DNA from: Pseudomonadota bacterium
GTDB taxonomy: Bacteria; Pseudomonadota; Alphaproteobacteria; SP197
Length of the DNA: 64,000 nt
Assembly: GCA_039028155.1 (NCBI GenBank)
Contig: JBCCIS010000001.1
Location: 124,001 to 188,000 of the forward strand
Direction: 5' to 3'
Shown here: piece after piece, positions 17,435 through 25,190 of the stretch
Layout: each line of letters starts with the position of its first letter
Numbering within the stretch: the first letter of the stretch is position 1
The notes under the pieces: model-generated
Databases searched by the model: none
Seen by the model: only the letters and a program-made list of their open reading frames with translations
What the model was told of the DNA's origin: nothing
Position numbers and translations under genes: made by a program

Positions 17435-18457
17435 GTGCCAGTCCGTCGTTTCCTCATGGCTCTCGTGGCCTGCTTCGTGGCCGGGCCGGCGCTCGCCGAA
17501 CTGCCGGCAACCTGGCCCGATGCCGCGAGCGACGACGCGGTTCTGATCGAGCCGGTCGCGCTTGCCAGCAGTACGCCGTTCACGATTGCCGATGTCGGCG
17601 ATCCAGACGATGCGCCACCGACGGAAGCGGCGGCGGCTCTCTTCATGCCGGCGGACGCGTCGGCCGACAACCCGGTCCCCGCGGTCGTCCTGCTGCACGG
17701 AGCAGCCGGCGTCTTACAGACGCGCGAACCCGCCTATGCCCGTCAACTGGCCAGCCTGGGTGTCGCCGCCATGGTGGTCGATGTCTTCGGCGCGCGGCGC
17801 GATCTGGCCACCGGCTTCACCGATCGCCTGCTGAACATCACCGAGGCCGCGATGCTGGCCGATGCCTACGCCGCCCTCGCCTATCTCGACAGCCTGCCGG
17901 AAGTCGACGGCAGCAAGGTGGTCCTGGCCGGTTTTTCCTATGGCGGCATGGCGGCGACGTACGCGGCCTATGAGGCCGTCGCCGAGCGCCTGGCGCCGGA
18001 CGGTCAACGTTTCGCCGGACATGTCGCGTTCTACGCGCCCTGCATCGCCAGTTTCGAGGACAACCGCGCGACCGGCGCGCCGCTCCTGATGCTCGCCGGC
18101 ACCGGCGACGCGATTGTCGATCCTGAACGGTGCAGCGCCGTCGCCAGCGAGCTGGAAGACGGCGGCACCGATGTGACGACGGTCTATTACGACGGCGCCT
18201 ATCATCAGTGGGACGGGCGTTTCGCCGGGCCGCGCGCCATCGGCCGCAACCTCGCGCCCTGCGACTTCTATGTCGACGACGACGGCGATGTTTACGACGC
18301 CGGCTCCTGGCTGCCGATGAGCGGACCCTTCATGCGCAAGATCATTCTGGGCCTGTGCAGCGATCCCGACGGTTACCTGATCGGCCGCGACGACGAGATC
18401 CGCGACCGCGCCATTGTCGACTGGACCCGCTTCTTGAACGCCGTCTTCGACGGCTGA
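17435..18457 (+). CDS. Exported dienelactone hydrolase-like protein
   Basis: A secreted alpha/beta hydrolase of about 340 residues. The GTG at 17435, preceded by AAGGGTGA, gives a signal peptide of roughly 20 residues ending G-P-A-L-A before E; an ATG at 17414 is the alternative. The mature protein has V-V-L-L-H-G-A-A-G and the elbow G-F-S-Y-G-G, with serine rather than the cysteine of true dienelactone hydrolases, then the acid in GTGDAIVDP and histidine in GAYHQWDG. Periplasmic location and serine nucleophile make it a general esterase candidate. Gene context does not reveal a substrate. Confidence 0.85.
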   Translation: MPVRRFLMALVACFVAGPALAELPATWPDAASDDAVLIEPVALASSTPFTIADVGDPDDAPPTEAAAALFMPADASADNPVPAVVLLHGAAGVLQTREPAYARQLASLGVAAMVVDVFGARRDLATGFTDRLLNITEAAMLADAYAALAYLDSLPEVDGSKVVLAGFSYGGMAATYAAYEAVAERLAPDGQRFAGHVAFYAPCIASFEDNRATGAPLLMLAGTGDAIVDPERCSAVASELEDGGTDVTTVYYDGAYHQWDGRFAGPRAIGRNLAPCDFYVDDDGDVYDAGSWLPMSGPFMRKIILGLCSDPDGYLIGRDDEIRDRAIVDWTRFLNAVFDG

Positions 18458-18482
18458 CGCCACGGGGCAAGCGCTCTATAGA

Positions 18483-18508
18483 GGGAACCTCGTTTGACGA
18501 GGGTTCCC
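18483..18508 (+). promoter_or_regulatory. Hairpin occluding the ribosome site of the LysE-type gene
   Basis: GGGAACCTCG (18483-18492), a five-base loop TTTGA and CGAGGGTTCCC (18498-18508) form a ten-base-pair stem with one bulged G, ending one base before the ATG at 18510. The only good Shine-Dalgarno-like sequence, GAGGG, lies inside the downstream arm, so translation would need the stem to melt or be unwound. Whether this is regulatory or doubles as a terminator of the upstream hydrolase transcript cannot be decided; no T-run follows. Confidence 0.5.
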
Positions 18509-18509
18509 G

Positions 18510-19142
18510 ATGGTCGATCCCGCATTGTTTCTCAAAAGCCTCGCCATGGGCCTCGCGGTCGCGGCGCCCATGGGGCCGATGAGTGTTATCTTGATCCGGC
18601 GAACCCTGGCCCAAGGTTACATGGCAGGTCTTTCCGGCGGGCTGGGTATCGCGGCCGCCGATGGGTTCTATGGCGCGGTCGCGGCGTTCGGTCTGACCGC
18701 CATAAGCACGGCGCTGATCGAGCACCAGTTCTGGCTGCGCCTCATCGGCGGCGCCTTCCTGGTCTGGTTGGGTCTCAGGATCTTCTTCAAGGAGAGCCGT
18801 CAGAACGGCCCCATGGCCGGTGAGCGCGGTCCGGGCGGCGGTTTCTTCACCATGCTGGGCCTTACCATCACCAACCCGATGACCATCCTTTCCTTCGCGG
18901 CGATCTTCGCCGGGCTGGGCTTGGTTGAACCAGGCAGCGACCACACGACCGCGATCACCATGACCGCCGGTGTGTTTCTGGGATCATATCTGTGGTGGAT
19001 CGTGTTGTGCGGCGCCGTCACGCTGGTGCGCAGGCGTGTCACAAGCGGCGTCATGCTGTGGCTTAACCGGATCGCCGGCGCCCTGATCACCGCCTTTGGC
19101 GTCGCCGCGCTGGTCGGTGCCCGGCACGGGCCGGGGTCGTGA
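18510..19142 (+). CDS. LysE/RhtB-family exporter
   Basis: A 210-residue inner-membrane protein with the size and roughly six hydrophobic segments of LysE/RhtB amino-acid and metabolite exporters. The N-terminal motif AVAAPMGPMSVILIRRTLAQG matches the family's G-x-x-x-G-P-G-P region, with M-G-P-M replacing the usual P-G-P. The TNPMTILSFAAIFAGLG segment in the middle is also characteristic. The substrate is not predictable. The start codon is embedded next to a strong hairpin. The stop overlaps the GTG start of the GluQRS gene (GTGA), which couples their translation. Confidence 0.88.
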   Translation: MVDPALFLKSLAMGLAVAAPMGPMSVILIRRTLAQGYMAGLSGGLGIAAADGFYGAVAAFGLTAISTALIEHQFWLRLIGGAFLVWLGLRIFFKESRQNGPMAGERGPGGGFFTMLGLTITNPMTILSFAAIFAGLGLVEPGSDHTTAITMTAGVFLGSYLWWIVLCGAVTLVRRRVTSGVMLWLNRIAGALITAFGVAALVGARHGPGS

Positions 19143-20014
19143 GTCCGGCGACGTTAATCACGCGCTTTGCGCCAAGCCCAAGCGGCCTGCTACATATCGG
19201 CCACGCTTGGTCGGCGATGATGGGTTGGCGCGCTGCCCGCGCAGAACCCGACGGCAGCTTCCTGCTCAGGATCGAGGACATCGATAGCGCGCGATGCCGC
19301 CCGGAGCATGAACAGGCGATCCTCAACGACATGACCTGGCTCGGGCTTACTTGGTATGGTCCTGTGCGCCGCCAGTCCGACCACCTGGACGACTATCGCG
19401 CCGCGCTCGACCGGCTTCAGGAAGCCGGTCTCGTCTATCCCTGTTTCTGCACGCGGCGCCAAATCCGCGACGAGGTCCGGGCCAGCGCCAGCGCGCCCCA
19501 CGGCCCGCTCGGCCTGATCTACCCCGGTACGTGCCGGTCCCTCAGCGACGACGAACGTCAGCGGCGCATCGAGGCCGGCGAAAGCTACGCCCTGCGCCTC
19601 GACATGGAGAAGGCCGCGGCGCACACCGGCCCGCTTACCTGGCGCGAGAAAACCGAGGGCGAGATCACCGTCGATCCCATGGCAAACGGCGACGTCGTCG
19701 TCGCGCGCAAGGAGACGGCGGCGAGTTACCACCTGACCGTCACTGTCGACGACCACATCCAGGGTGTCACTCTGATCAACCGGGGGCGCGACCTCTATCA
19801 CGCCACGCCGATCCACCGGGTATTGCAAGCCCTGCTCGGCTATGACGCGCCTGCCTATGATCATCATGGCCTGCTGCTGGATGCCGACGGCAAGCGATTT
19901 GCCAAGCGCGATCGCGCGGTCACGCTGCAGGCGCTGCGCGAAGCCGGCCACACGCCCGAAGAGGTCATCGCCATGGCCGAACGTTTGGCGGCATCATCCG
20001 CAGGTTCAGGATAG
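19139..20014 (+). CDS. gluQ: Glutamyl-Q tRNA(Asp) synthetase
   Basis: A 291-residue truncated paralogue of glutamyl-tRNA synthetase, lacking the anticodon-binding domain. It attaches glutamate to the queuosine base in the anticodon of tRNA(Asp). The class I signatures are present as S-G-L-L-H-I-G-H (HIGH at 19-22) and G-K-R-F-A-K-R-D (KMSKS equivalent). A cysteine-containing segment, YPCFCTRRQIRDEV, sits where GluQRS proteins bind zinc. The GTG start overlaps the LysE-type stop. Length and order fit the family closely. The unusual coupling to an exporter gene is not explained. Confidence 0.93.
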   Translation: MSPATLITRFAPSPSGLLHIGHAWSAMMGWRAARAEPDGSFLLRIEDIDSARCRPEHEQAILNDMTWLGLTWYGPVRRQSDHLDDYRAALDRLQEAGLVYPCFCTRRQIRDEVRASASAPHGPLGLIYPGTCRSLSDDERQRRIEAGESYALRLDMEKAAAHTGPLTWREKTEGEITVDPMANGDVVVARKETAASYHLTVTVDDHIQGVTLINRGRDLYHATPIHRVLQALLGYDAPAYDHHGLLLDADGKRFAKRDRAVTLQALREAGHTPEEVIAMAERLAASSAGSG

Positions 20015-20044
20015 GCTGCACAAGGACGACAGGGGTTGGGCAAC

Positions 20045-20995
20045 ATGACCGACACGATCTTCGACTCAGCAATCTTCCGACCGACCGGCGGCTTCATGGG
20101 TTTGCCGAACCGCTATGACGTGTCCGGCGCCCAGCTTGCCGTGCTCGGCATGCCGTTCGACTGCGGCGTGCATCCGACCCGCATCGGATCACGCCTGGGC
20201 CCGTCATCGATCCGCGAGCAGTCCGGCCTGGTCCGCCCCTACCAGCCGCCGATCGCCGACTTCAATCCGCTGGAGGAATTGGGCGCCATCGACTGCGGTG
20301 ACGCCGCGTGTTCGCCGGGACGTCTGGAGCAATCCTTCGAGGTCATGGAGGAAGCGAGCTGGCGTATCGTCTCGCGCGGACTAAAGACGCTCTCCATGGG
20401 CGGCGACGGGTCGGTCAGCCTGCCGCAGCTGCGCGCCATGAAACGGGTCTATCCCGACCTCGCCCTGCTCCATGTCGATGCCCATACCGACGCTTACCCG
20501 ATTGTCGGACAGGATCGTCACACGACGGCAACGACGTTTACGTGTGCGACCGACGAAGGCCTGATCGACACCGACGCCACCATTCATCTGGGCGCGCGCG
20601 GGCCAGTCTTCATGGGCGGCGTGTTCGAGCATACGCGCGGCCTGGGCCACACGCTCATCCCCGACCGGGACCTGCGCGCCCAGGGTTTCGGGGCGGTGAT
20701 CGCCGACCTCCACCAGCGGCTCAAGGGCCGCAAGGTCTATCTGTGCTTTGACATGGATACGTTCGATCCGTCCTGTGCGCCCGGCGTGGCGACGCCGACC
20801 TGGGGTGGCTGGACGGCTGCCGAGGAGCTTGGCTTTCTGCAGGCGCTGGCCGGCCTCGACTTCGTCGCCTTTGACATCAACACGGTCAGCCCGCCCCACG
20901 ATCAAGGCGGCATGACCGCCTATCTGGCCGGCTGCGTTATGTTGGAATGTATGGTGTTGGCCTGCCGCGTGCCGGGCGGGCCGCAGGACGATTAG
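20045..20995 (+). CDS. Agmatinase/arginase-family ureohydrolase with altered metal motif
   Basis: A 316-residue member of the ureohydrolase superfamily, which hydrolyses guanidino compounds to urea and an amine with two manganese ions. D145-A-H-T-D149, the F-D-M-D-x-F-D-P motif near 235-241 and D-I-N-T-V-S-P-P near 277-284 are present. The first signature, normally G-G-D-H-S, reads G119-G-D-G-S123, so one of the metal-binding histidines is glycine. Activity may be lost or changed. ATG at 20045 was chosen; a TTG at 20036 is also in frame. The gene starts 30 bases after GluQRS. Substrates for relatives include agmatine and guanidinobutyrate. Confidence 0.85.
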   Translation: MTDTIFDSAIFRPTGGFMGLPNRYDVSGAQLAVLGMPFDCGVHPTRIGSRLGPSSIREQSGLVRPYQPPIADFNPLEELGAIDCGDAACSPGRLEQSFEVMEEASWRIVSRGLKTLSMGGDGSVSLPQLRAMKRVYPDLALLHVDAHTDAYPIVGQDRHTTATTFTCATDEGLIDTDATIHLGARGPVFMGGVFEHTRGLGHTLIPDRDLRAQGFGAVIADLHQRLKGRKVYLCFDMDTFDPSCAPGVATPTWGGWTAAEELGFLQALAGLDFVAFDINTVSPPHDQGGMTAYLAGCVMLECMVLACRVPGGPQDD

Positions 20996-21168
20996 GCGAC
21001 GGAAGGCATCTCGGTCTGGCTGTTCCGACGCAACACGGCCTCGGCGTCGTCGCCGAGCAGTTCGATCAGGGTGGCGCGCAGAAACTCAAGCTGCGCCTCG
21101 ATCCGATCGAGGTCCGACTGCACCGCGACAATGTCGTCGCGTACATATTGCGGGGCCGTGTTTTCCAT
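20992..21168 (-). CDS. Small coiled-coil-like protein, unknown function
   Basis: A predicted 58-residue protein. GGAG at 21178-21181, nine bases upstream on the coding strand, selects the ATG at 21168; in-frame ATGs also occur at 21177 and 21183. The central part (about residues 15-38) has a heptad-like run of leucine, isoleucine and valine with Asp/Glu/Arg between them, so a short amphipathic helix or coiled coil is likely. No signal peptide or metal motif is seen. It is convergent with the ureohydrolase gene and their stops overlap by four bases. I do not recognise a family. Confidence 0.6.
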   Translation of the reverse strand: MENTAPQYVRDDIVAVQSDLDRIEAQLEFLRATLIELLGDDAEAVLRRNSQTEMPSVA

Positions 21169-21287
21169 CGCGTCCATCTCCAAGGTCGCAGAACGCCTTG
21201 TCCGCTAGCTTGAATATGGCCCGGCCCGCCGCCCCAGGCGCGTGACTGGGATCACAACCCGCGCAAAAGTGTTAAGAAACCGTCAGA

Positions 21288-21307
21288 TCACGCCGAAAAC
21301 GGCGTGA
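21288..21307. terminator. Perfect 8-bp hairpin downstream of the Rieske oxygenase gene
   Basis: TCACGCCG, loop AAAA and CGGCGTGA form a perfect stem 65 bases beyond the stop of the oxygenase gene on the minus strand. The minus-strand continuation is only moderately T-rich. It may end that transcript, but an operator role is not excluded, because GTGACT-type half sites lie on both sides of it. Confidence 0.4.
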
Positions 21308-21371
21308 CTACCGTCACGTCGGCATCTCAATGCTTCACAAAACCGCATGCCTGATCATCAGGGGGGCTCGA

Positions 21372-22586
21372 CTACTCCGCGGCCGCTCGCATGGTGTCCA
21401 GCGGCACATAGTCCAGAACGCATTGCTGGAAAAACGTGAGCGAGGCCTCGCCGCCGGCACCGCGGGCGAGGTGGCTGACCTGATAGGCCGGGGAGCGAAG
21501 CGAGCGCTGCATCTTTTCGCACACCCACACGTCCTCGGTCTGAAAGTCGCCGGTCTCCAGCGGATGAACCTTCCAATGGGACGATTTGATCCGGCCGCTC
21601 TCGGGGTCGTAGCCGGGGATCTCTTTGGCTCGGTCTTTGGCGCGAGACCATTTCTTCGCCGACCACATGCGCAGTTTGAGCAGCGTTGTGTTGGCGTCGA
21701 CGGGCTCCAGCGTGGAGATCGAAAACGAATAGGGGCTGGCGGTAATCACGATATCGGGAAACAGCATGTAGACGCCGCCGTAACCGGGCTCATCCGCGCC
21801 CTCGACCCGCGTGCCCTTGTAGTCGGCATAGTTGTCCTCGACCATTTTGGGCAGCCGGTTCTTGGTGCCGTCCTGTTCGGTCGAATACCAGACGAGGTGG
21901 CGCCCGCGCACTTCCCACAGGTTCTTGTCGGCGACCGGACCGCCCAGCGTGTTCTTGTGCAAATAGGCTAGGTGATAGCCGTCGATGGCGTTCTCGAAGA
22001 AGACCTTCCAGTTGCACTTCATTTCATAGATGACGTCAGCGCCGCTTTCGTGGAGCGCCGGCGATGTGATGTCGTGCGGCCAGGCGTGGTCGGGCAGGTC
22101 CGCGAGCCAGGTCTCGAAGCTCTCGTCCGGCTGCGCGGAGGGATGGACAAAGACGAGCCCCTTGAACACGCCGAGCGACGCTGGTTTCAGGTTCAGCGTC
22201 GTCTTGTCGATATCCGGAAAGCAGGTCGTTTCCTTCGGCATGCCACGAAACGTTCCGTCAAGGTCATAGGTCCACGTGTGATAGGGACAGACGATCGAAC
22301 GACCGGTGTTGCCGCAGCCTTCAAACAACTCGGTGCCGCGATGACGGCACAGGTTATGGAATGCCTGCAGTTCGCCTTTCTTGTTGCGCAGGACGAACAG
22401 CGGGTAGGGGCCAACCTGAACGGTCTTGAAATCACCGGCTTCATTCCAGTCATAGGTCACGCCGGCGAACGACCAGGTGTTGGCGAACAACTCATGGCGT
22501 TCTCGTTCGCACCAAGCGTCATCGATGTACGCTTCGCGCGGCAGAAGTTGTTGGGGCACGGCGGGCAGTTCGCGTGGCGCGGCCAT
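21372..22586 (-). CDS. Rieske non-heme iron oxygenase, alpha subunit
   Basis: A 404-residue aromatic-ring-hydroxylating-dioxygenase-type alpha subunit. The Rieske [2Fe-2S] cluster ligands are C80-R-H82 and C100-P-Y-H103. The catalytic mononuclear iron site is in N-A-I-D202-G-Y-H205-L-A-Y-L-H210. AAGGAG just before the ATG at 22586 fixes the start. No beta subunit, ferredoxin or reductase is encoded nearby, so this is probably a homotrimeric oxygenase or demethylase that borrows its electron supply. The substrate may be an aromatic acid or a quaternary amine; the sequence does not decide. A large divergent palindrome lies upstream and is the likely control site. Confidence 0.92.
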   Translation of the reverse strand: MAAPRELPAVPQQLLPREAYIDDAWCERERHELFANTWSFAGVTYDWNEAGDFKTVQVGPYPLFVLRNKKGELQAFHNLCRHRGTELFEGCGNTGRSIVCPYHTWTYDLDGTFRGMPKETTCFPDIDKTTLNLKPASLGVFKGLVFVHPSAQPDESFETWLADLPDHAWPHDITSPALHESGADVIYEMKCNWKVFFENAIDGYHLAYLHKNTLGGPVADKNLWEVRGRHLVWYSTEQDGTKNRLPKMVEDNYADYKGTRVEGADEPGYGGVYMLFPDIVITASPYSFSISTLEPVDANTTLLKLRMWSAKKWSRAKDRAKEIPGYDPESGRIKSSHWKVHPLETGDFQTEDVWVCEKMQRSLRSPAYQVSHLARGAGGEASLTFFQQCVLDYVPLDTMRAAAE

Positions 22587-22679
22587 ATGGGCTCCTTCAA
22601 AGAATTGGCGGGTGGCACCGGCGGCCATGGGCCAACGATGCCGCGAAGCCATCTCAGCAGTCAGCATAGCCTCGCAAAT

Positions 22680-22733
22680 ATTGTCACCCTTGACAATCTA
22701 TTATCACACCCATAGATTTTCAATGGTGACAAT
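22680..22733. promoter_or_regulatory. Divergent promoter-operator: 54-bp palindrome with two inner dyads
   Basis: The two 21-base arms (22680-22700 and 22713-22733) are complementary at 19 positions around a 12-base centre. Each arm holds an 18-bp dyad: ATTGTCA-CCCT-TGACAAT at 22680-22697 (perfect) and ATTTTCA-ATGG-TGACAAT at 22716-22733 (one mismatch), 36 bp centre to centre. On the plus strand TTGACA (22690-22695), 17 bases and TAGATT (22713-22718) form a promoter for the small membrane protein. On the minus strand TTGAAA, 17 bases and TAGATT form one for the Rieske oxygenase. A dimeric repressor binding both dyads would block both promoters. No regulator gene is adjacent. Confidence 0.75.
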
Positions 22734-22773
22734 CAACGATTGCCGCTGTTTGGCTTTTTGGGAGACGTTACCG

Positions 22774-23025
22774 ATGAAGAACATCAAATGGTTCACGGCG
22801 GCCGCGCTCGTCGTGCTGGCGATCGCCAGCTATTACGAGTGGTACTGGGTCTGGGGCGTACTCTTCGTCTACTGGGCCGTGACTAGCATTCAAGGTGGCC
22901 AGGCCTTCATCGTCGAGACGATCAGCCGGCGTCAGAACCCCGTGCTCTTCTGGTTCATCACCGCGATGTGGGGCGGTTTCGGCGCTTGGTATGTCTGGGC
23001 CGACCTGACGTGGCGGCTGGCCTGA
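22774..23025 (+). CDS. Small two-helix membrane protein, unknown function
   Basis: An 83-residue protein rich in tryptophan, with two transmembrane segments, about 5-34 and 53-78, separated by a short loop ETISRRQNP. GGGAG at 22760-22764 supports the ATG at 22774. No catalytic or metal motif can be seen. It is divergent from the Rieske oxygenase gene and shares the palindromic control region with it, so it may be expressed with the oxygenase and perhaps assist substrate entry or electron supply at the membrane. That link is inference from position only. Confidence 0.72.
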   Translation: MKNIKWFTAAALVVLAIASYYEWYWVWGVLFVYWAVTSIQGGQAFIVETISRRQNPVLFWFITAMWGGFGAWYVWADLTWRLA

Positions 23026-23037
23026 CGTCCGACCTTC

Positions 23038-23130
23038 CTACGCATACTGCAGTTGCCGGTGCAAGCTGCCACAGCCGATGGCTTGGCGGCCGTCCGGGCG
23101 CTCCATTTGGCAGTACGTGACAGCGATCTT
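23038..23130 (-). pseudogene. C-terminal fragment of a duplicated secreted-protein gene
   Basis: A 30-codon open stretch on the minus strand reads Y-C-Q-M-E-R-P-D-G-R-Q-A-I-G-C-G-S-L-H-R-Q-L-Q near its end. This closely matches the last residues of the gene at 25191-25634 (C-Y-T-E-S-Y-H-D-G-Q-A-I-G-C-G-S-F-H-R-L-L-Q). The DNA is also alike: AAGCTGCCACAGCCGAT occurs in both. Upstream a TGA interrupts the frame and no further similarity to the intact gene is visible in any frame, so this is a broken partial duplication about 2.1 kb from its parent. Confidence 0.7.
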
Positions 23131-23325
23131 TCAGATTCGGTGCGGCGCCTGCACACGTTGACATTCGTTACAATGCGAACCATGTAATGCAGCAGGACAG
23201 CCGTGCGACGACACACGATGTGCAATATCGCAGCGGCGACCTATACCGTTCTCCAAAAGATTTCGGTAGACCTGGACCCGCAGGGCACTGTGCCCGGCGG
23301 GCATGACATGTTGATTGGAAAATCT
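23131..23325 (+). promoter_or_regulatory. Gene-free leader upstream of the cold-shock gene
   Basis: With the pseudogene fragment, this completes a 300-base stretch without an intact gene. It should carry the promoter and 5' leader of the cold-shock gene. Cold-shock mRNAs often have long leaders that refold with temperature, but I could not establish a defined structure by eye. The region holds an in-frame open extension of the cold-shock gene from 23203, which has no similarity to known Csp N-termini. Confidence 0.35.
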
Positions 23326-23535
23326 ATGACGACAGGAACCGTGAAGTGGTTCAACAGCGCCAAGGGCTATGGTTTCATTGAGCCGGAGGACGGCTCCAAA
23401 GATGCCTTTGTCCACATCTCTGCGGTAGAGCGCGCCGGCCTGCATGGCCTGAGCGAAGGCCAGAAGGTCAGCTACGAGCTGCAGAGCAACCAGAACGGCA
23501 AGACATCGGCCGAGAACCTGGAAGTTTTAAGCTGA
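23326..23535 (+). CDS. Cold-shock protein (CspA family)
   Basis: A 69-residue nucleic-acid chaperone with one cold-shock domain. The RNP1 motif is K-G-Y-G-F-I and RNP2 is V-F-V-H-I with the variation D-A-F-V-H-I, after the standard opening M-T-T-G-T-V-K-W-F-N. The ATG at 23326 gives the usual length; in-frame extensions reach 23203 but add unconserved sequence. The protein binds single-stranded RNA and DNA and keeps messages unfolded at low temperature. A hairpin terminator follows at 23568. The fatty-acid desaturase gene begins 113 bases further on, which makes a cold-adaptation pair plausible. Confidence 0.96.
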   Translation: MTTGTVKWFNSAKGYGFIEPEDGSKDAFVHISAVERAGLHGLSEGQKVSYELQSNQNGKTSAENLEVLS

Positions 23536-23567
23536 CGGGTTGTGACGTCACCGACATATCTCGAAGA

Positions 23568-23590
23568 CCCGCCCCCGGCGGGCTTCGTTT
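23568..23590 (+). terminator. Intrinsic terminator after the cold-shock gene
   Basis: CCCGCC (23568-23573), loop CCC and GGCGGG (23577-23582) are followed by CTTCGTTT, a six-base-pair GC stem with a T-rich tail, 33 bases after the stop. It should end the cold-shock transcript before the desaturase gene. Confidence 0.7.
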
Positions 23591-23648
23591 GCGCGACGCT
23601 GGCTGACGGCGCGCAAAGACGTACCATGCGGTCCTAACGCGTACAGAG

Positions 23649-24671
23649 ATGCGCAATCGGGACCGGGATGTGGCTGCTTTTCGCAGGATCGGACGACAGG
23701 TCTCGCGGTTCCAGGCACCCGTTCTTCAGGAGAGCCTGACGCAGATCCTGGTCACACTGGGGGGTTACCTCGCGGCCTGTGCGGCCATGTATGCGACCGT
23801 CGGCGTCTCTTTTTGGATTTCTCTTGCGATTGCTCCGCTTGCTGCGGGGTTGCTGGTGCGCGTGTTTATCATCCAGCACGATTGTGGACACGGCGCGTTC
23901 TTCAGGTCGCGCCCTATGAACGATGCGCTGGGTCTTCTCTGCAGCCTGTTCACCTTGACGCCCTATCCGTCCTGGCGCCGCCAGCATGCCGGCCATCATG
24001 GCAGCTGGAACAATCTGGATCGCCGCGAGTCCGGCGCTGACATTTATTCCTCCTGCCTTACCGTCGACGAATACCAATCGCTGGGACCCTGGCAGCAACG
24101 CTGGTACCGCATCAGTCGTCATCCGATCGTCGCCAATCTGGTCGTGCCGCCTCTTGTCTTCTTGATCCTTTATCGATTTCCCTTCGACTTGCCAGCACAC
24201 TGGCGCTGGGAGCGTGTCGGGGTCTATTTGACCAACTTGGCGCTGATCGCTCTGGTAGTCGCTGTCGGTTGGGCCGTCGGATTCGGACCACTCGCCGAAG
24301 TGCAACTGCCCATCATTGTTATGGCTTCGATCATCGGCGTCTGGTTGTTTTCGATCCAACACCGCTCGGACCACACGGCCTGGCTGCGGCAGAAGGATTG
24401 GAGCTTCCTTAGCGCCTCGCTCAAGGGTTCAAACTATCTGCGCCTGCCGCGTGTGCTGCAGTGGTTTACAGGCAATATCGGTCTTCACCACGTCCATCAC
24501 CTCAGCCCGAAAATCCCGAACTATCGTCTGCAGCAGTGTCATGACAGCGTCCCTGAATTCCGTGACGTGCCGGTAATGACCCTGTCGTCGGCGTTCAAGG
24601 CGATGTCCTGCGTACTCTGGGATGAGCGTCTGCAACGGATGGTGTCGTTCCGGGAGTTATCGCGAAGATAG
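23649..24671 (+). CDS. Membrane fatty acid desaturase
   Basis: A 340-residue integral-membrane di-iron desaturase. The three histidine boxes are H77-D-C-G-H81, H113-A-G-H-H117 and H-H-V-H-H near 275-280. Hydrophobic spans lie around 33-70, 90-104, 160-175 and 205-250. The segment SIQHRSDHTAW before the last box resembles acyl-lipid delta-9/delta-12 type (DesA) enzymes. It introduces double bases into acyl chains and so raises membrane fluidity in the cold. An electron donor (ferredoxin or cytochrome b5) is not encoded nearby. Regiospecificity cannot be read from sequence. Confidence 0.92.
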   Translation: MRNRDRDVAAFRRIGRQVSRFQAPVLQESLTQILVTLGGYLAACAAMYATVGVSFWISLAIAPLAAGLLVRVFIIQHDCGHGAFFRSRPMNDALGLLCSLFTLTPYPSWRRQHAGHHGSWNNLDRRESGADIYSSCLTVDEYQSLGPWQQRWYRISRHPIVANLVVPPLVFLILYRFPFDLPAHWRWERVGVYLTNLALIALVVAVGWAVGFGPLAEVQLPIIVMASIIGVWLFSIQHRSDHTAWLRQKDWSFLSASLKGSNYLRLPRVLQWFTGNIGLHHVHHLSPKIPNYRLQQCHDSVPEFRDVPVMTLSSAFKAMSCVLWDERLQRMVSFRELSRR

Positions 24672-24941
24672 AACGGATCGGCCGATGCTCCCACGCATCG
24701 CGGCACCTGCGGTGAACCAGTCGTGATGCGCGTGGCAGAGTCCGCGCCAGTGTTGGGCGATCTGCCGTGGCTGCTACCTGGCGTTCACTCGGCACGGCTG
24801 AATGTCAGAACCCGAGACTTAGTGCTCGATGAGGTGCTCGGACTAAACTGTGCGTGGTAAGCAGACACTCTTCTCGTTCTGACCGCGTGACGCGTAGCGC
24901 TCATGGTGTTGTCCCCGTTGGCGCAACCAAGGGAGATGTTG
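24672..24941. other. Intergenic region without recognisable features
   Basis: 270 bases between the desaturase gene and the next small gene. I see no conserved reading frame, palindromic repeat family member or terminator hairpin with a T-run. The promoter of the downstream small basic protein should lie near its 3' end. Confidence 0.4.
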
Positions 24942-25097
24942 ATGGCAAGAAAGCCTAACTACCGATTCGAGAAAGCCGAGCGGGAGCGACAGAAGGCGGC
25001 GAAGAAGGCCGCTCGGCTCGCCGCAAAACAAGAAAAGGCCGACATCAAAAAGGATGAGGACACCGATCCCCCACGGTCGGTTTCACCCGACGACTAA
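24942..25097 (+). CDS. Small highly charged protein (KPNYRFEKAERER type)
   Basis: A 51-residue, lysine- and glutamate-rich protein. GGGAG at 24930-24934 supports the ATG at 24942. The N-terminus K-P-N-Y-R-F-E-K-A-E-R-E-R-Q-K-A-A-K-K is a conserved pattern that I recall from many short hypothetical proteins of proteobacteria. It is followed by an alanine/lysine helix and an acidic, proline-containing tail. It is probably cytosolic, and nucleic-acid or ribosome association is possible given the charge. The function is not known to me. It stands alone. Confidence 0.75.
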   Translation: MARKPNYRFEKAERERQKAAKKAARLAAKQEKADIKKDEDTDPPRSVSPDD

Positions 25098-25190
25098 GCT
25101 GGCTGGCAGGGTCGACGCCACGATTGGACAATGTGCGCGACGTGCTCCTTCGGACGGCGATGATCGAAAAGCCGACCACGCCGGCCACGC

